Virus record (IMG/VR): IMGVR_UViG_3300027733_000036
Location: 1-64,000 of that record
DNA: 64,000 nucleotides
Origin: a virus
Direction: 5' to 3' (one strand)
Shown: positions 8,608-17,988 of the stretch, one piece after another
Position numbering within the stretch: the stretch's first letter is position 1
Layout of the letters: each line of letters opens with the position of its first letter
Program-made: the position numbers and the translations under genes
The notes under the pieces: generated by a model
What the model saw: only the letters and a program-made list of their open reading frames with translations
The model's database searches: none
What the model was told of the DNA's origin: nothing

Positions 8608-11600
8608 ATGAGTCAAATAAAAAAAGGTCCAAGGATGTTGAGTCCTGAGACGATTGCCCAATTGCAGGGCCATCTACCTAAATTCAACTTATATAAGCGT
8701 TCGTTTACCAGTAATCTTGGTGATTTCTCGTCACTTGATTCAAGTAGTGTGCACAGAGGAATTGATATTCCTTATGCATCAAGATACGATGAAGGCAGAG
8801 AGGGATTTGCGGCGGCGTTTGCAAAGACAGAGCGTGAATTAGAAGCTGCATATGGAAAACCTCTCTTTGGAACAAACCAAGCTTTAAGCGAGTATAATCT
8901 TGGCTTACGTCGAGGCGGAGACCTTGCTCTAGGGGGTGAAAGATTACCTGATAATCTTTTATATACTCCAGAAAGACATTATGCCTATGCTCATCAAGGT
9001 TTTCTTGACTCTATGATAGAAAATTCAGGAGAGTTGAATTTTCGAGATCCACGTGTCCAAGAAATCATGGCTACTGTATCAAAAGGTAAGCCAATTGCTA
9101 GTGAGGCACTTTTAGCAGACCCAACATATGGTTCAGCTCTTATTCAGTTTGACACGCCAGGCATAGAAGATATTAAACTTCGAACAGCAGGGATTGATCC
9201 AAATACCGCCAATGTTCCATCTCCTGGATTTGCTCTTTTTGGTAGAGGTGAAAATAACAGATGGCAAGGCATACTTCATAGGTTTACTGATAAGAGACAG
9301 GAAACTTTTCCTGAGTTTTTGAATAGCCAAATCTTTGCAGAGCATTTGTCAGAATGGACAAAAGCTGAACCTCAAATTACTAGCATTGGCCCCGCTAATA
9401 GCCAATATACTAACCTTACTAGAATTGCTAAGACTAATCAAAGAATATACTCGGCTGCGGCCGCTGGAGCAGCCCATGGCACGTCTGCTCCACTAGCTGA
9501 TTTTGATATTTTATTTCGAGAAGACAGAGCTTATCGATTTACTGATGAGCATGGGGCTCAAGATTTACTTGAGGATATTAAAGCTGTTAAGGCTGGGAAA
9601 TTAAGTCCAGAGAAAGCAACTATTATTGGCGTTGATCCTCTTGCTGGGGGCAGTGGCGTTCAGGGATTAATGGCAGAGCGTGATTCTTTTGGACCAAGAT
9701 CAGTAACCTTGAAGGGGGGAATTGCACCAGATCCTTATTTTGCAAAAGGAACTCCCGAATTTGGCTATGGGCCGAGTGGAACTGCGCCAAGAAATTTTAA
9801 AAGCCCAGGTGCAAGGCTGTCTCCATATATTCGTGACCAGTTTACTTCTAGCGACCCAGATCATAGGATTGCAAAAGGAAATATTTTAATTGAGTCAGCG
9901 TACGACGAAAGTACGTGGCTTAGTATGCACCAAAAAGAAGTTCCGAATCCCGACTCAATGGTGCCTCCAAGAACGCCTACTCTTGCTGATCCAGTTAGAA
10001 TATGGAAACATAATCCTGAGACTGAGACATGGGATATTCTATATGACAATATTGGCGATCAAGCCAGACTAAGTCCTGAGATATTTGAAGCAGACCCTGT
10101 AGGTTGGAAAGAACTTGAAGAAACTTTGCACGATTACTATGCTGGTAAAGTTAAGCATCCTGAAGACTATATACCAGGCACTGATGAGGCTATACTGGAT
10201 AATCCTATAAAATGGAAAGAGTCAGAGCTAGCAAATGATGAAGAAGTCATAGCTTTTAAAAAAGAATTTGAAAAATTACTGTATGGTGCGGAGTTACCCA
10301 CTCAGCCTGTTGCTCCTACAGAAGCAATAAAAGAAGCACAGGCTAGAGGAGATTTTGGACAAACAGAAGCTTTAAAAGCGCAATACGCAGATGAAATGAA
10401 AGTTTATCGCCGAGCCTCGAATAATTTACAGTTTTCTGGAGACGAGCAAAGGCTTATATCTACTTTTCAGGGCTCATTCAGAGATAGCCGCGAGTACGAT
10501 GAATTCGTAGACTCTTTACGTACTATGGACACCAGGATAGAAGAATCAACTTCGCTTCGCCGAGCTGCCTCTGGCGAAACTGGCCCTCAGGTCTTAAAAA
10601 TAGGTGACACTGCCAAGGCTGTAAGAAGGTCCTATTCAGAAGCAGTTAGAAATTTTGTTAAAAGAAAGGGCGCAAAGAAATTAGCTGGAGAAATAAGAGA
10701 AAAACTTTCTAACAAAGGAATACTTGGAGCTTTACTTGCCGTAGGCGTTGGCGTTGGTTTGCCTTCTGTTGCAAGTGCAAGTACTTTAGGCGCAGCAGCA
10801 GGTTCTTCCTCAGGAGCAGGAGGACTTGCAGTCCTAGGAGGAATAGCAGCTGTTGGTGCTCTTGCATTTGGTTACTCTAGAATTAATCCAGCAACAAGAT
10901 CTAGGTTAACTTCTTCAGTTGGTTCTGCGTTAGGAAAAATTCCAAGTATTATGAGCGTAGCCTCTAGTCGAGGTGGCTTTATTGAACGCGAGCTAGAGCT
11001 TACGACCAAAGGACTTGCAGGTAGCATGTCATCCATTATTAACGAATGGGGCTTTAATCGTCGAGAGTCTGCAACAGGTGGAACCATTGATACAAGATGG
11101 GGCAGAGCATGGACTACAAAGGGATTGGGCAGATACGTTGCTCCTTCAGAAGAAGGATGGATGAGAGTTTCCGGCAAAAGAGAACTTTATTCGCAATGGG
11201 ACGATTATATAACTAATAGCAAAGGATTGGGATCTGGTACTAGAAGATTTGCCTATGGTCTTTTAGGCGGTAAAAATTCAAGTGCAAATAGATGGCTTGC
11301 TAGAATGGGCGGATTTGGTACTGTTCTTCCTACAGGTATTGCTTTGTATTTTGCAGGTAAAGATGCGGTAGAAGGCTATGATAAAAATGGCATTATGGGA
11401 GGGATAACGGGAGCAGCACAGGGATACTTAAAGGCAGCTATAACTAATAGAATAATAGGAAGCGCATTACTTAATCCTATTGCTGGGACGGCAGCCTTGG
11501 GCGTTCTTGGTGCTGTTGGGTACGCAAGTAAAAGAATGTTTGAGGTAATGACAGAGGGCAATCTATATTTGCAAAACAACAGACAACGTACAAGTTGGAC

Positions 11601-11793
11601 AACAAATGTTAGTATGTCTATTGCTAGTTCAACTGTTGCAACAATGAGACAACGCGCAATTGCGGCAATAGAAAATTCAAAGTACTCCTCTATGAAGAGC
11701 TTAGGCAATGAAGCCTATATGATTACCTCACCTAGAAGTAGATACGCAAGTAATACTATAATGGGTAATAGTTCCCCAATGATGTCTTACTAA
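8608..11793 (+). CDS. Large multidomain virion protein with shared C-terminal module
   Basis: 1061 residues, ATG preceded by GGAGA. Residues 1-~690 are unique and not recognised; they contain an HRGIDIP stretch (~residue 49) and mixed alpha/beta-looking sequence. Residues ~705-760 form a hydrophobic pair with an internal signal-peptide-like design: a basic stretch (REKLSNKG), then ILGALLAVGVGVGLPS, then ASAS. Residues ~790-1061 are the shared module (ELELTTKGLAG, NEWGFNRR, SQWDDYI, GTRRFAYG, NRIIGSALLNP). The C-terminus carries LGNEAYMITSPRSRY and ends MMSY. The arrangement of a variable N-terminus plus a common hydrophobic/C-terminal part resembles polymorphic effectors, so the N-terminal region may be an enzyme delivered into the host. 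That is inference; no catalytic motif was identified. Confidence 0.55.
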   Translation: MSQIKKGPRMLSPETIAQLQGHLPKFNLYKRSFTSNLGDFSSLDSSSVHRGIDIPYASRYDEGREGFAAAFAKTERELEAAYGKPLFGTNQALSEYNLGLRRGGDLALGGERLPDNLLYTPERHYAYAHQGFLDSMIENSGELNFRDPRVQEIMATVSKGKPIASEALLADPTYGSALIQFDTPGIEDIKLRTAGIDPNTANVPSPGFALFGRGENNRWQGILHRFTDKRQETFPEFLNSQIFAEHLSEWTKAEPQITSIGPANSQYTNLTRIAKTNQRIYSAAAAGAAHGTSAPLADFDILFREDRAYRFTDEHGAQDLLEDIKAVKAGKLSPEKATIIGVDPLAGGSGVQGLMAERDSFGPRSVTLKGGIAPDPYFAKGTPEFGYGPSGTAPRNFKSPGARLSPYIRDQFTSSDPDHRIAKGNILIESAYDESTWLSMHQKEVPNPDSMVPPRTPTLADPVRIWKHNPETETWDILYDNIGDQARLSPEIFEADPVGWKELEETLHDYYAGKVKHPEDYIPGTDEAILDNPIKWKESELANDEEVIAFKKEFEKLLYGAELPTQPVAPTEAIKEAQARGDFGQTEALKAQYADEMKVYRRASNNLQFSGDEQRLISTFQGSFRDSREYDEFVDSLRTMDTRIEESTSLRRAASGETGPQVLKIGDTAKAVRRSYSEAVRNFVKRKGAKKLAGEIREKLSNKGILGALLAVGVGVGLPSVASASTLGAAAGSSSGAGGLAVLGGIAAVGALAFGYSRINPATRSRLTSSVGSALGKIPSIMSVASSRGGFIERELELTTKGLAGSMSSIINEWGFNRRESATGGTIDTRWGRAWTTKGLGRYVAPSEEGWMRVSGKRELYSQWDDYITNSKGLGSGTRRFAYGLLGGKNSSANRWLARMGGFGTVLPTGIALYFAGKDAVEGYDKNGIMGGITGAAQGYLKAAITNRIIGSALLNPIAGTAALGVLGAVGYASKRMFEVMTEGNLYLQNNRQRTSWTTNVSMSIASSTVATMRQRAIAAIENSKYSSMKSLGNEAYMITSPRSRYASNTIMGNSSPMMSY
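10978..11793 (+). repeat. Shared C-terminal module, copy 2
   Basis: Second copy of the module, fused behind a 690-residue unique region and a hydrophobic hairpin. It aligns with the first copy over its full length, with small indels near the WGR-x-W and APS segments. Confidence 0.75.
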
Positions 11794-11803
11794 GGAAACT
11801 AAA

Positions 11804-14800
11804 ATGAAAACACGCCCTATAGGACGAAAAGAAGCTGTAGAGCAAAAAAAAGTACTTAGCGTTTTAAGCCCAGACTATATGAAGGGCATTGATACAGTGA
11901 GTCCTTCAAGCTGGCGACAACAGTTGAAGTCTGGTCCAGTCGGACCTGAAGTTCAACCGCGCAGCGAAGCCGCCATGAAACGTCATGAAGTTGCAATGAG
12001 AAGATATGCTGGCTGGACTGAAGATCAAATGGTTGGTGAAGATGTTCCTGGCTGGGGAAGAGCAAAGGATCATTATCGTTTAACAAGAGAAGATGTAAGA
12101 GCAAATCCACAAGAAAGTTTTCCTCCAACTATTGAAAAATATTGGGAAGAAACACCTGTGTTCCATGGTCAAAGAAGACCCGGTGGAAATATAGCAAATG
12201 CAGCGGGATTTGACACAGGCGGCGCGCGAACAGCAAATGCAGTCTTTGTCAGTCATAGCGAATTTACATCGCAGAGTTTTTTACGGTCGGAGACCATGGA
12301 AAATCTTCATACAAAATGGATGTATGAAGGACGAGTTAGTCCAAAAAAAGTCTTCAACCACCATGACCCAACGCATGTTGCAGAGTTAAGTGATAGACTT
12401 CACGCTGTATTAAGAGGAGAAGTTTATACCAAAGAAGAAACTGCAGAAATGAGGCGCGCCACTGCTGGTGGCCAGTCGGCAGAAGGATCCGCTGCTGAAT
12501 TTTTACGTGATGGAGAATGGGGATCAACAAATCCTGCACTTGGGGAAAGAGCTGTCAATAGCCTTCAAGAGAAAATACAGCAAGGTAAATGGTATGCTCT
12601 TGAAAATAAAGTTACCCAAGATGCAATAAGAGATCTTGGTTATGATTTCTTTACAGTTGATGGCCTAGGCCATCATAGAGGTGGGACTGTTGGTGCCGTA
12701 CTTGACAGGTCAGCTTTAAAATTTGACAGAAAAAAAGCTTTACACGCTCTCGACAAAGAAGGTGTTGATCAGCCTTTTGATACTAAAAAACATACTGATT
12801 GGATGCCTATAAATAAAAAAGCCCACAGTAAGTACTTAGAAGAACAAACACTCAGATATGAGAATGACAGGATTAATAATAGCGGACTTTCATCTCAAGA
12901 ACGTAGGTTAGAGCTTCGTGATCTTGAGCGACGAAAGAAAAAAATGGCCAAAGCAAAGGTACAAAGCGAGGCAATAGAGAGAAAAAGAAAACTTCGAAGG
13001 AAATACCCTAGACAAACAAAAGAAAAACAACTTGAGATACGAGAAAAAAGAAAGAAAGAAAGAGCTCAAAGGCTAAAGAAAGAAAGAAAAGAGAAATTTA
13101 AATCTTTCAGAAAAACCAGAGAAGGAAGGTATCCTGAACGTGACAGACTTCGCAAGGCAAAGTATGGTCCCATTCGTGAGTCTTCAGTTCGTTTACCTAT
13201 AAAAGAATTTGAAGATAGATTAAAATTATCAAGAATTAATAAAAGATTTAATAAAAGAGGAATGTTAATGCCTGCACCACGCGGGTTTCAGCGTTTAACC
13301 TTTTTTTATAGGCCTAATGAAACAAATGCTGGACGATTAGCGTTTACAAGACAATCTCAATCAATGCATGGATGGGAAAAGATTCTTATGACGGCACCCG
13401 CAGAGAGGTCACCAAGACAGCAAAAGCTGGTAGAGCAAGTAGAGCATGTAAGAATGTTGTTGGGAGGAAGACCAAATCCAACAACAGGAAAACCCACAGC
13501 AGCTAATTTTATGAATTCTGAGGAGACTTATAATTTTGTGAGGAGCGATGAGGGTAGACACATAAGCTCGGAAATTTTTCATCAAAATGCGAATACTGAT
13601 CTTGGCATTGAACTTATAAAAACAAGTGAAGAAAAAACCCTTTATGAACATATGGCCGATATAGAAGCAAAGGTTAATAAAGTTTTTGAGCGCTATGGAC
13701 ATCTTCGGTTGACGAACCAACTTGACGACCCAGATATTATGAAAGCGAGGGGCCTCCAAGAGTTAAAATGGATGTTGACTGGTGCATACATTGACAAAGG
13801 CAAACTTACAAGAGATGCTCAGGAAGTTTTAAGAGTTCTTATGGTGACATCTATAGATGATATAGATCTCATTGCAGGCCATCCCATCTATCAACACTAT
13901 TTCAATATAAACCCTGGCCACAAGATGAATGACAGTACGCACGCGATTGCTAATGGGACAGGACTTTATGCAGTAGATGAAAAAGGTGCACTTGTTCTTG
14001 CTCAGGCTATAGATCCAACTATAAATCCGGCATTGAATATCAATCCAGATAGTTATGATAAGAATTCAATTGTTAATACAATGACGGCTCCTGATTATGT
14101 TGAAGAATTACTTCCAAAAGAAGCAAATGCTAAGAAATCTTTTTTTGCCAGCGGTAGAGACGCTGTTGAGAACTTTAAGAAAAGAGTTAGAGCTGGTAAA
14201 GTAAAAAGAACTGTTCCCAAAGGCGCAATAGAATCAGCAATTGAAGAGACTGTTGAGGTTGCTGGCAAAAAAGGTTTCTTTGGTAAATTCTTAAAAATCT
14301 TTGGCGCAGGAGGTGCGGTTGCTCTTCTGGTAGGTTTACCCGCAACTGCAAAAGCTGCAGAATTAGGAGGGGCCGCAGGAGGCAGTAATATTATGCCAGT
14401 AATTGCAGCGGTTGCTGGTACTGGTATTGCTATCGCTGGCTGGAAAGCTTGGTCTTCTAGGGTAGCTAAATCGGAAAAGAAGATAGGAGAGTTTGCTGAG
14501 GAAGCTTTAGGAGACAAAGCACCTCGATTTAGAATTCCAACCGGAAGGGATCTCATAGGAGGAAGAGCTTCTCTTATTGAGAATGAACTTGAATTAACTA
14601 CTAGAGGACTTGCTGGCAGTATGTCATCAGTCATTAACGACTGGGGATATGTTAGACGACAAAGTACTACTGGCGGTGTCATCGATACTAAATGGGGTAG
14701 AGTATGGAACGCAAATGGCACAGGAAAGTATGCGGCCCCTGGCATTGCAAGAAATGGGGGAATAGAAGGTTGGGCTACTGTTAGGAGTGAGAAGGAGTTA

Positions 14801-15406
14801 TACCAAGCTTGGGATCACTACATAATGAACTCACAAGGACTTGGCAGTGGCACTAGACGAACTGCCTATAGAGCTTTAGGCGGAAAAGGTTCAAGTGTAA
14901 ATAAATTCTTGGCAAGATGGGGTGGTGTTGGCACTTTGTTTCCGGGTGCTATGTCTTTATATTTTGCAGCAAAAGATGCTATACACGGTTACCAAAAAGA
15001 AGGATTGATTGGAGGAATAAAAGGAGCAATTACTGGCTATCTTTCGGCAGCCATATTTAATAAAGTTGCAGGAACTCTACTTCTTAATGGCGCGGCAGGG
15101 GTAATGGGCGCAGGGGCGCTAGTTGGTATAGGATATGCTGCTTTTAAGATTTTTGATGTCAGAAACGAAGGGAATCAATACTTACAGTCTATGAGATCAC
15201 AGAAAACAAGTTGGGCAAAAGGAGTCTCAAGTTTTTCTGGCAGTGTTCCTGCTACAATGAGAGGCCGGAGTTTGAAAGCAATGGAGCAGTCTCAATTCTC
15301 GACTTTAAGACATCTAGGAAGTGAAGCATCAATGTTAAGTGCTCCAAGATCAAGATATGCAACAACAACAAAGGTTTGGGGAAGTAGACAAATGCTATCA
15401 TTTTAG
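11804..15406 (+). CDS. Multidomain virion protein: ADP-ribosyltransferase-like N-terminus plus shared module
   Basis: 1200 residues, ATG preceded by GGAAA. Residues ~112-310 look like the ADP-ribosyltransferase (ART) fold common in phage MuF/polyvalent proteins: ETPVFHG (H121) starts the domain, AVFVSHSEF is a possible second strand, and IRDLGYDFFTVDG followed by GAVLDRSALKF matches the usual GYDG...V-x-D-x2-x-I-K ending. The catalytic Glu is not certain. Residues ~350-450 are an extremely Lys/Arg-rich coiled coil. Residues ~820-880 repeat the neighbour's hydrophobic pair, again with an AxA-like site (LPATAKAAE). Residues ~920-1200 are the shared module, ending LSF. If the ART is active and the protein is ejected, it could modify host proteins early in infection. 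The module homology is seen directly; the ART call is a motif-based inference. Confidence 0.55.
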   Translation: MKTRPIGRKEAVEQKKVLSVLSPDYMKGIDTVSPSSWRQQLKSGPVGPEVQPRSEAAMKRHEVAMRRYAGWTEDQMVGEDVPGWGRAKDHYRLTREDVRANPQESFPPTIEKYWEETPVFHGQRRPGGNIANAAGFDTGGARTANAVFVSHSEFTSQSFLRSETMENLHTKWMYEGRVSPKKVFNHHDPTHVAELSDRLHAVLRGEVYTKEETAEMRRATAGGQSAEGSAAEFLRDGEWGSTNPALGERAVNSLQEKIQQGKWYALENKVTQDAIRDLGYDFFTVDGLGHHRGGTVGAVLDRSALKFDRKKALHALDKEGVDQPFDTKKHTDWMPINKKAHSKYLEEQTLRYENDRINNSGLSSQERRLELRDLERRKKKMAKAKVQSEAIERKRKLRRKYPRQTKEKQLEIREKRKKERAQRLKKERKEKFKSFRKTREGRYPERDRLRKAKYGPIRESSVRLPIKEFEDRLKLSRINKRFNKRGMLMPAPRGFQRLTFFYRPNETNAGRLAFTRQSQSMHGWEKILMTAPAERSPRQQKLVEQVEHVRMLLGGRPNPTTGKPTAANFMNSEETYNFVRSDEGRHISSEIFHQNANTDLGIELIKTSEEKTLYEHMADIEAKVNKVFERYGHLRLTNQLDDPDIMKARGLQELKWMLTGAYIDKGKLTRDAQEVLRVLMVTSIDDIDLIAGHPIYQHYFNINPGHKMNDSTHAIANGTGLYAVDEKGALVLAQAIDPTINPALNINPDSYDKNSIVNTMTAPDYVEELLPKEANAKKSFFASGRDAVENFKKRVRAGKVKRTVPKGAIESAIEETVEVAGKKGFFGKFLKIFGAGGAVALLVGLPATAKAAELGGAAGGSNIMPVIAAVAGTGIAIAGWKAWSSRVAKSEKKIGEFAEEALGDKAPRFRIPTGRDLIGGRASLIENELELTTRGLAGSMSSVINDWGYVRRQSTTGGVIDTKWGRVWNANGTGKYAAPGIARNGGIEGWATVRSEKELYQAWDHYIMNSQGLGSGTRRTAYRALGGKGSSVNKFLARWGGVGTLFPGAMSLYFAAKDAIHGYQKEGLIGGIKGAITGYLSAAIFNKVAGTLLLNGAAGVMGAGALVGIGYAAFKIFDVRNEGNQYLQSMRSQKTSWAKGVSSFSGSVPATMRGRSLKAMEQSQFSTLRHLGSEASMLSAPRSRYATTTKVWGSRQMLSF
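14573..15406 (+). repeat. Shared C-terminal module, copy 3
   Basis: Third copy. It keeps ELELTTRGLAG, SSVINDWG, YQAWDHYIMNS, GSGTRRTAYRALGGKGSS and SLYFAAKDAIHGY, and ends SAPRSRY...MLSF. Its closest block-level match is the stand-alone copy (GGKGSSVNKFLA is identical in both). Confidence 0.75.
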
Positions 15407-15407
15407 T

Positions 15408-17549
15408 ATGAAAAATAAAATATTAAAATTAGAAGATCTATTTAAGAAAGTTGATACGGAGAGTGTAGATGTTTCTTATGTAGACTACTGGACAAAAATA
15501 GACTCTGGGTTTTTGCAAGATTATATTGAGAACTATGGTCTTCGCACAAAAACTAAAACAAATGCAAAGTGCACAGTAGGATGCCAGAACTGTCAAGTAT
15601 CTCATATTGAGAAATACAAGAAAGACTATCCAACACATCCCATTGAAAGCAAGAGAAAGGTTAAAGCTGATCCAAAGACTTTTCCCACTCATGCTTTTCA
15701 GATTAGTTGCCCACTAATACCAGAGGACTACCTAGAACAGTACTCAGAATTTGCTAGTGAACTTTCACCTGAAGAGAAGGACGCATTAGTCATCAATACT
15801 GATCCCGTCACATTTGCTAGTAAAATGTTTAACTGGAAACCTAGAGCACATCAAGAGATTGCCTTAAGATGTCAAAGTAAGAAAAAGGTTTATAGGTTTG
15901 GTAGAAGATCTGGGAAGTCAGATGCTTTGGCTATTGAAATATTGTTTCATGCTTTTACTCGAATCAGAGAATACTTTGACGAAGACATAAAAGAGAAAGT
16001 CAATGGAATCAAGATTCTTGTTTGTTGCCCTTTTGATTCTCAAGTAACTGCAATATTTAATAGAATACTTGAATTGCTTAATAGCAACCTTAGTCTTAAA
16101 AAAGAGTTTAGATATAAGCAGTCACCTTATCATCAGTTAAGACTTGATAATGGCGCAATTATCTCTGGATTCACGACTGGCAGTAATGGTGCTAGTGCAG
16201 TCCGTGGTCAGGATGCCCACGTTATTATTCTTGATGAGGTTGATTATATGACTGAGAAGGACTTTACTACAATCCTTCCTATTGCACAGTCTCACAGTGA
16301 TTGCTTAATAAGAGCTGCATCTACTCCAAGTGGTCTTCGTAGCAAGTTTTATGAATGGTGCCAAGAAGCAGTAGACTGGAAAGAATTCTATTTTCCAACT
16401 GCAGTTATTGATGAAACTCCTTTTGCACAGACAAAGATTAGTTGGAGATCATTAAGAAACGAAATGAGGCGCGAGTATACAAGTGACAGTTGGTTGCAGG
16501 AAGTCATGGCTATGTTTATTAGCAATGCAGATGGCGTCTTTGCTGCTCCATTAGTTGCTAGTGCTATGGATGGCTATAGTTATAGTCAGATGAGAGAAGC
16601 AAAAATGAAAGGAGATCTTACTGGATTTAGATTTAGTCTAGGAGTTGACTGGAATACTAGCTTTGGTACTTGGATATGTATAACTGGATTTCATCCGCAA
16701 GTTGGATTACAGGTAATGGAAATTATAAATGTTCCAAAGCAAAACTTTACACAGTTGCAAGGTCTCCAGAAAATAACAGAACTTTTAAGTTTCTGGCAAC
16801 CTCAACATATCTATGTTGACAAAGGACACGGTGCTACTCAATGGGAGACACTCAAAATGTGGTCCTCTCAGCAGAAAGCGGGCACATACGAATTTAATGT
16901 TCAAAGAAAAGTAAAGGCTTATGACTTTGGTAGCAAAGTTTCTATAAGAGAACCGTCAACGGGGAGAATTGTTGAACACCCGGCTAAGCCATTTCTAGTA
17001 GAGAACGCAGTCAGAAGATTTGAAGACAAGATTGTTAGGTTTTCCTTTGAAGATGAATTGCTTAGAAAACAACTACTTAACTATATTATTAAGTCTCGTC
17101 AGCCAAACGGAACTCCTGTATTTGGACAAGACAATACTAGCATTGGTGACCATGCTCTGGACGCATTTATGCTTAGCCTTGTAGCTTTTACTATAGAAGA
17201 AGGACCTTTAGCTATGTCTAAGGGAATGGTTTCTAACTTTGGAATAACTGAGACGCTTGGCCATTCAATGCTAAATGATCAGAATCAAGATCCTTATGGC
17301 AAGAAATTAACAGGTGGCGAGTTACTAAGACACTTGCAAAATGAAAGAAACTCTGCTATAGATAGCAGGAAAAATGGTTCTGGTCCTTACCAAAAGACAA
17401 CAGAACACTACAGTGACCTTGATAGAAGGGCCTGGGAAAGAGATATGATTGTTACTAGAGACGGAAAAGGAAACATGGGACAAGCAATAGCTCCAGTGTT
17501 TAACTCACGACACAACTACCAACGACCTAGCGGTCGAACTATTAAATAG
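15408..17549 (+). CDS. terL: Terminase large subunit
   Basis: Packaging motor ATPase and nuclease. I start at the ATG at 15408, one base after the previous TAG (713 residues); a longer in-frame version would run back into the preceding gene. No SD is visible, so coupling to the upstream gene is likely. Walker A GRRSGKS (165-171), Walker B VIILDE (272-277), and coupling motif ASTPSG (~304). The RNase H-like nuclease has D414 in LGVDWN, D471 in IYVDKG and D581/D585 in IGDHALDAF. Before the ATPase there is a Cys cluster (C55, C59, C62, C101) that may bind metal. The upstream protein at 149 also has a Cys cluster, which could reflect a functional pairing. The identification is secure. Confidence 0.95.
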   Translation: MKNKILKLEDLFKKVDTESVDVSYVDYWTKIDSGFLQDYIENYGLRTKTKTNAKCTVGCQNCQVSHIEKYKKDYPTHPIESKRKVKADPKTFPTHAFQISCPLIPEDYLEQYSEFASELSPEEKDALVINTDPVTFASKMFNWKPRAHQEIALRCQSKKKVYRFGRRSGKSDALAIEILFHAFTRIREYFDEDIKEKVNGIKILVCCPFDSQVTAIFNRILELLNSNLSLKKEFRYKQSPYHQLRLDNGAIISGFTTGSNGASAVRGQDAHVIILDEVDYMTEKDFTTILPIAQSHSDCLIRAASTPSGLRSKFYEWCQEAVDWKEFYFPTAVIDETPFAQTKISWRSLRNEMRREYTSDSWLQEVMAMFISNADGVFAAPLVASAMDGYSYSQMREAKMKGDLTGFRFSLGVDWNTSFGTWICITGFHPQVGLQVMEIINVPKQNFTQLQGLQKITELLSFWQPQHIYVDKGHGATQWETLKMWSSQQKAGTYEFNVQRKVKAYDFGSKVSIREPSTGRIVEHPAKPFLVENAVRRFEDKIVRFSFEDELLRKQLLNYIIKSRQPNGTPVFGQDNTSIGDHALDAFMLSLVAFTIEEGPLAMSKGMVSNFGITETLGHSMLNDQNQDPYGKKLTGGELLRHLQNERNSAIDSRKNGSGPYQKTTEHYSDLDRRAWERDMIVTRDGKGNMGQAIAPVFNSRHNYQRPSGRTIK

Positions 17550-17556
17550 AGGACAC

Positions 17557-17988
17557 ATGGCTTTAAAACTCTACACTGTCATTGATGATTCAGAAATCAA
17601 TAACAATGAAAATCCTATTGTTTCGTACCACGACACAACTGATGGTACCTATCAAATAAGTAAATTCTACTTGTCCAATATAAGCGACTATAGTAAAGGT
17701 TATAGCAATATAACTATTTCCTTAAAAGATAATGCTGGTCAAGATCTTCCTATCTCTGAGCAGACTGGAATATATTATCAACTACTAGCAATTGAAACAC
17801 TAACTGATATTCCTAGCCTTGAGCTCTGGGAGAACGTACCTTACAGTAATTCTATAACACTTACTTCTATTCCCAAGGGAGAAGAGTCATCTGTTTATTT
17901 TGCTCTTCGTATTTACGTACCAAGAGGTACTGGTGCAAAATATCTAACAGAATCTAACATTGTTATTACTGCTGCGGAGATTGCATAA
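17557..17988 (+). CDS. Small beta-rich protein of unknown function
   Basis: 143 residues, ATG with AGGAC upstream. The sequence alternates polar and hydrophobic residues throughout (for example ISKFYLSNI, YSNITISLKD, SVYFALRIYVP), as in a beta sandwich, and has no membrane segment or catalytic motif. It lies between the terminase and a protein preceding the portal, so a head-associated or decoration role is possible. I do not recognise a family. Its stop overlaps the next ATG (TAATG). Confidence 0.6.
   Translation: MALKLYTVIDDSEINNNENPIVSYHDTTDGTYQISKFYLSNISDYSKGYSNITISLKDNAGQDLPISEQTGIYYQLLAIETLTDIPSLELWENVPYSNSITLTSIPKGEESSVYFALRIYVPRGTGAKYLTESNIVITAAEIA

Noticed and set aside
14095-14745. 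216-codon open frame on the minus strand
   Set aside because: It lies opposite the hydrophobic, Ala/Gly-rich part of the 11804 gene. Such codons create long antisense frames; there is no SD and it has an implausible Pro/Ala-rich composition.
15339-15407. Longer large-terminase start with 23 extra residues
   Set aside because: The extra part is the shadow of the previous gene's C-terminus; the ATG at 15408 directly follows that gene's stop.
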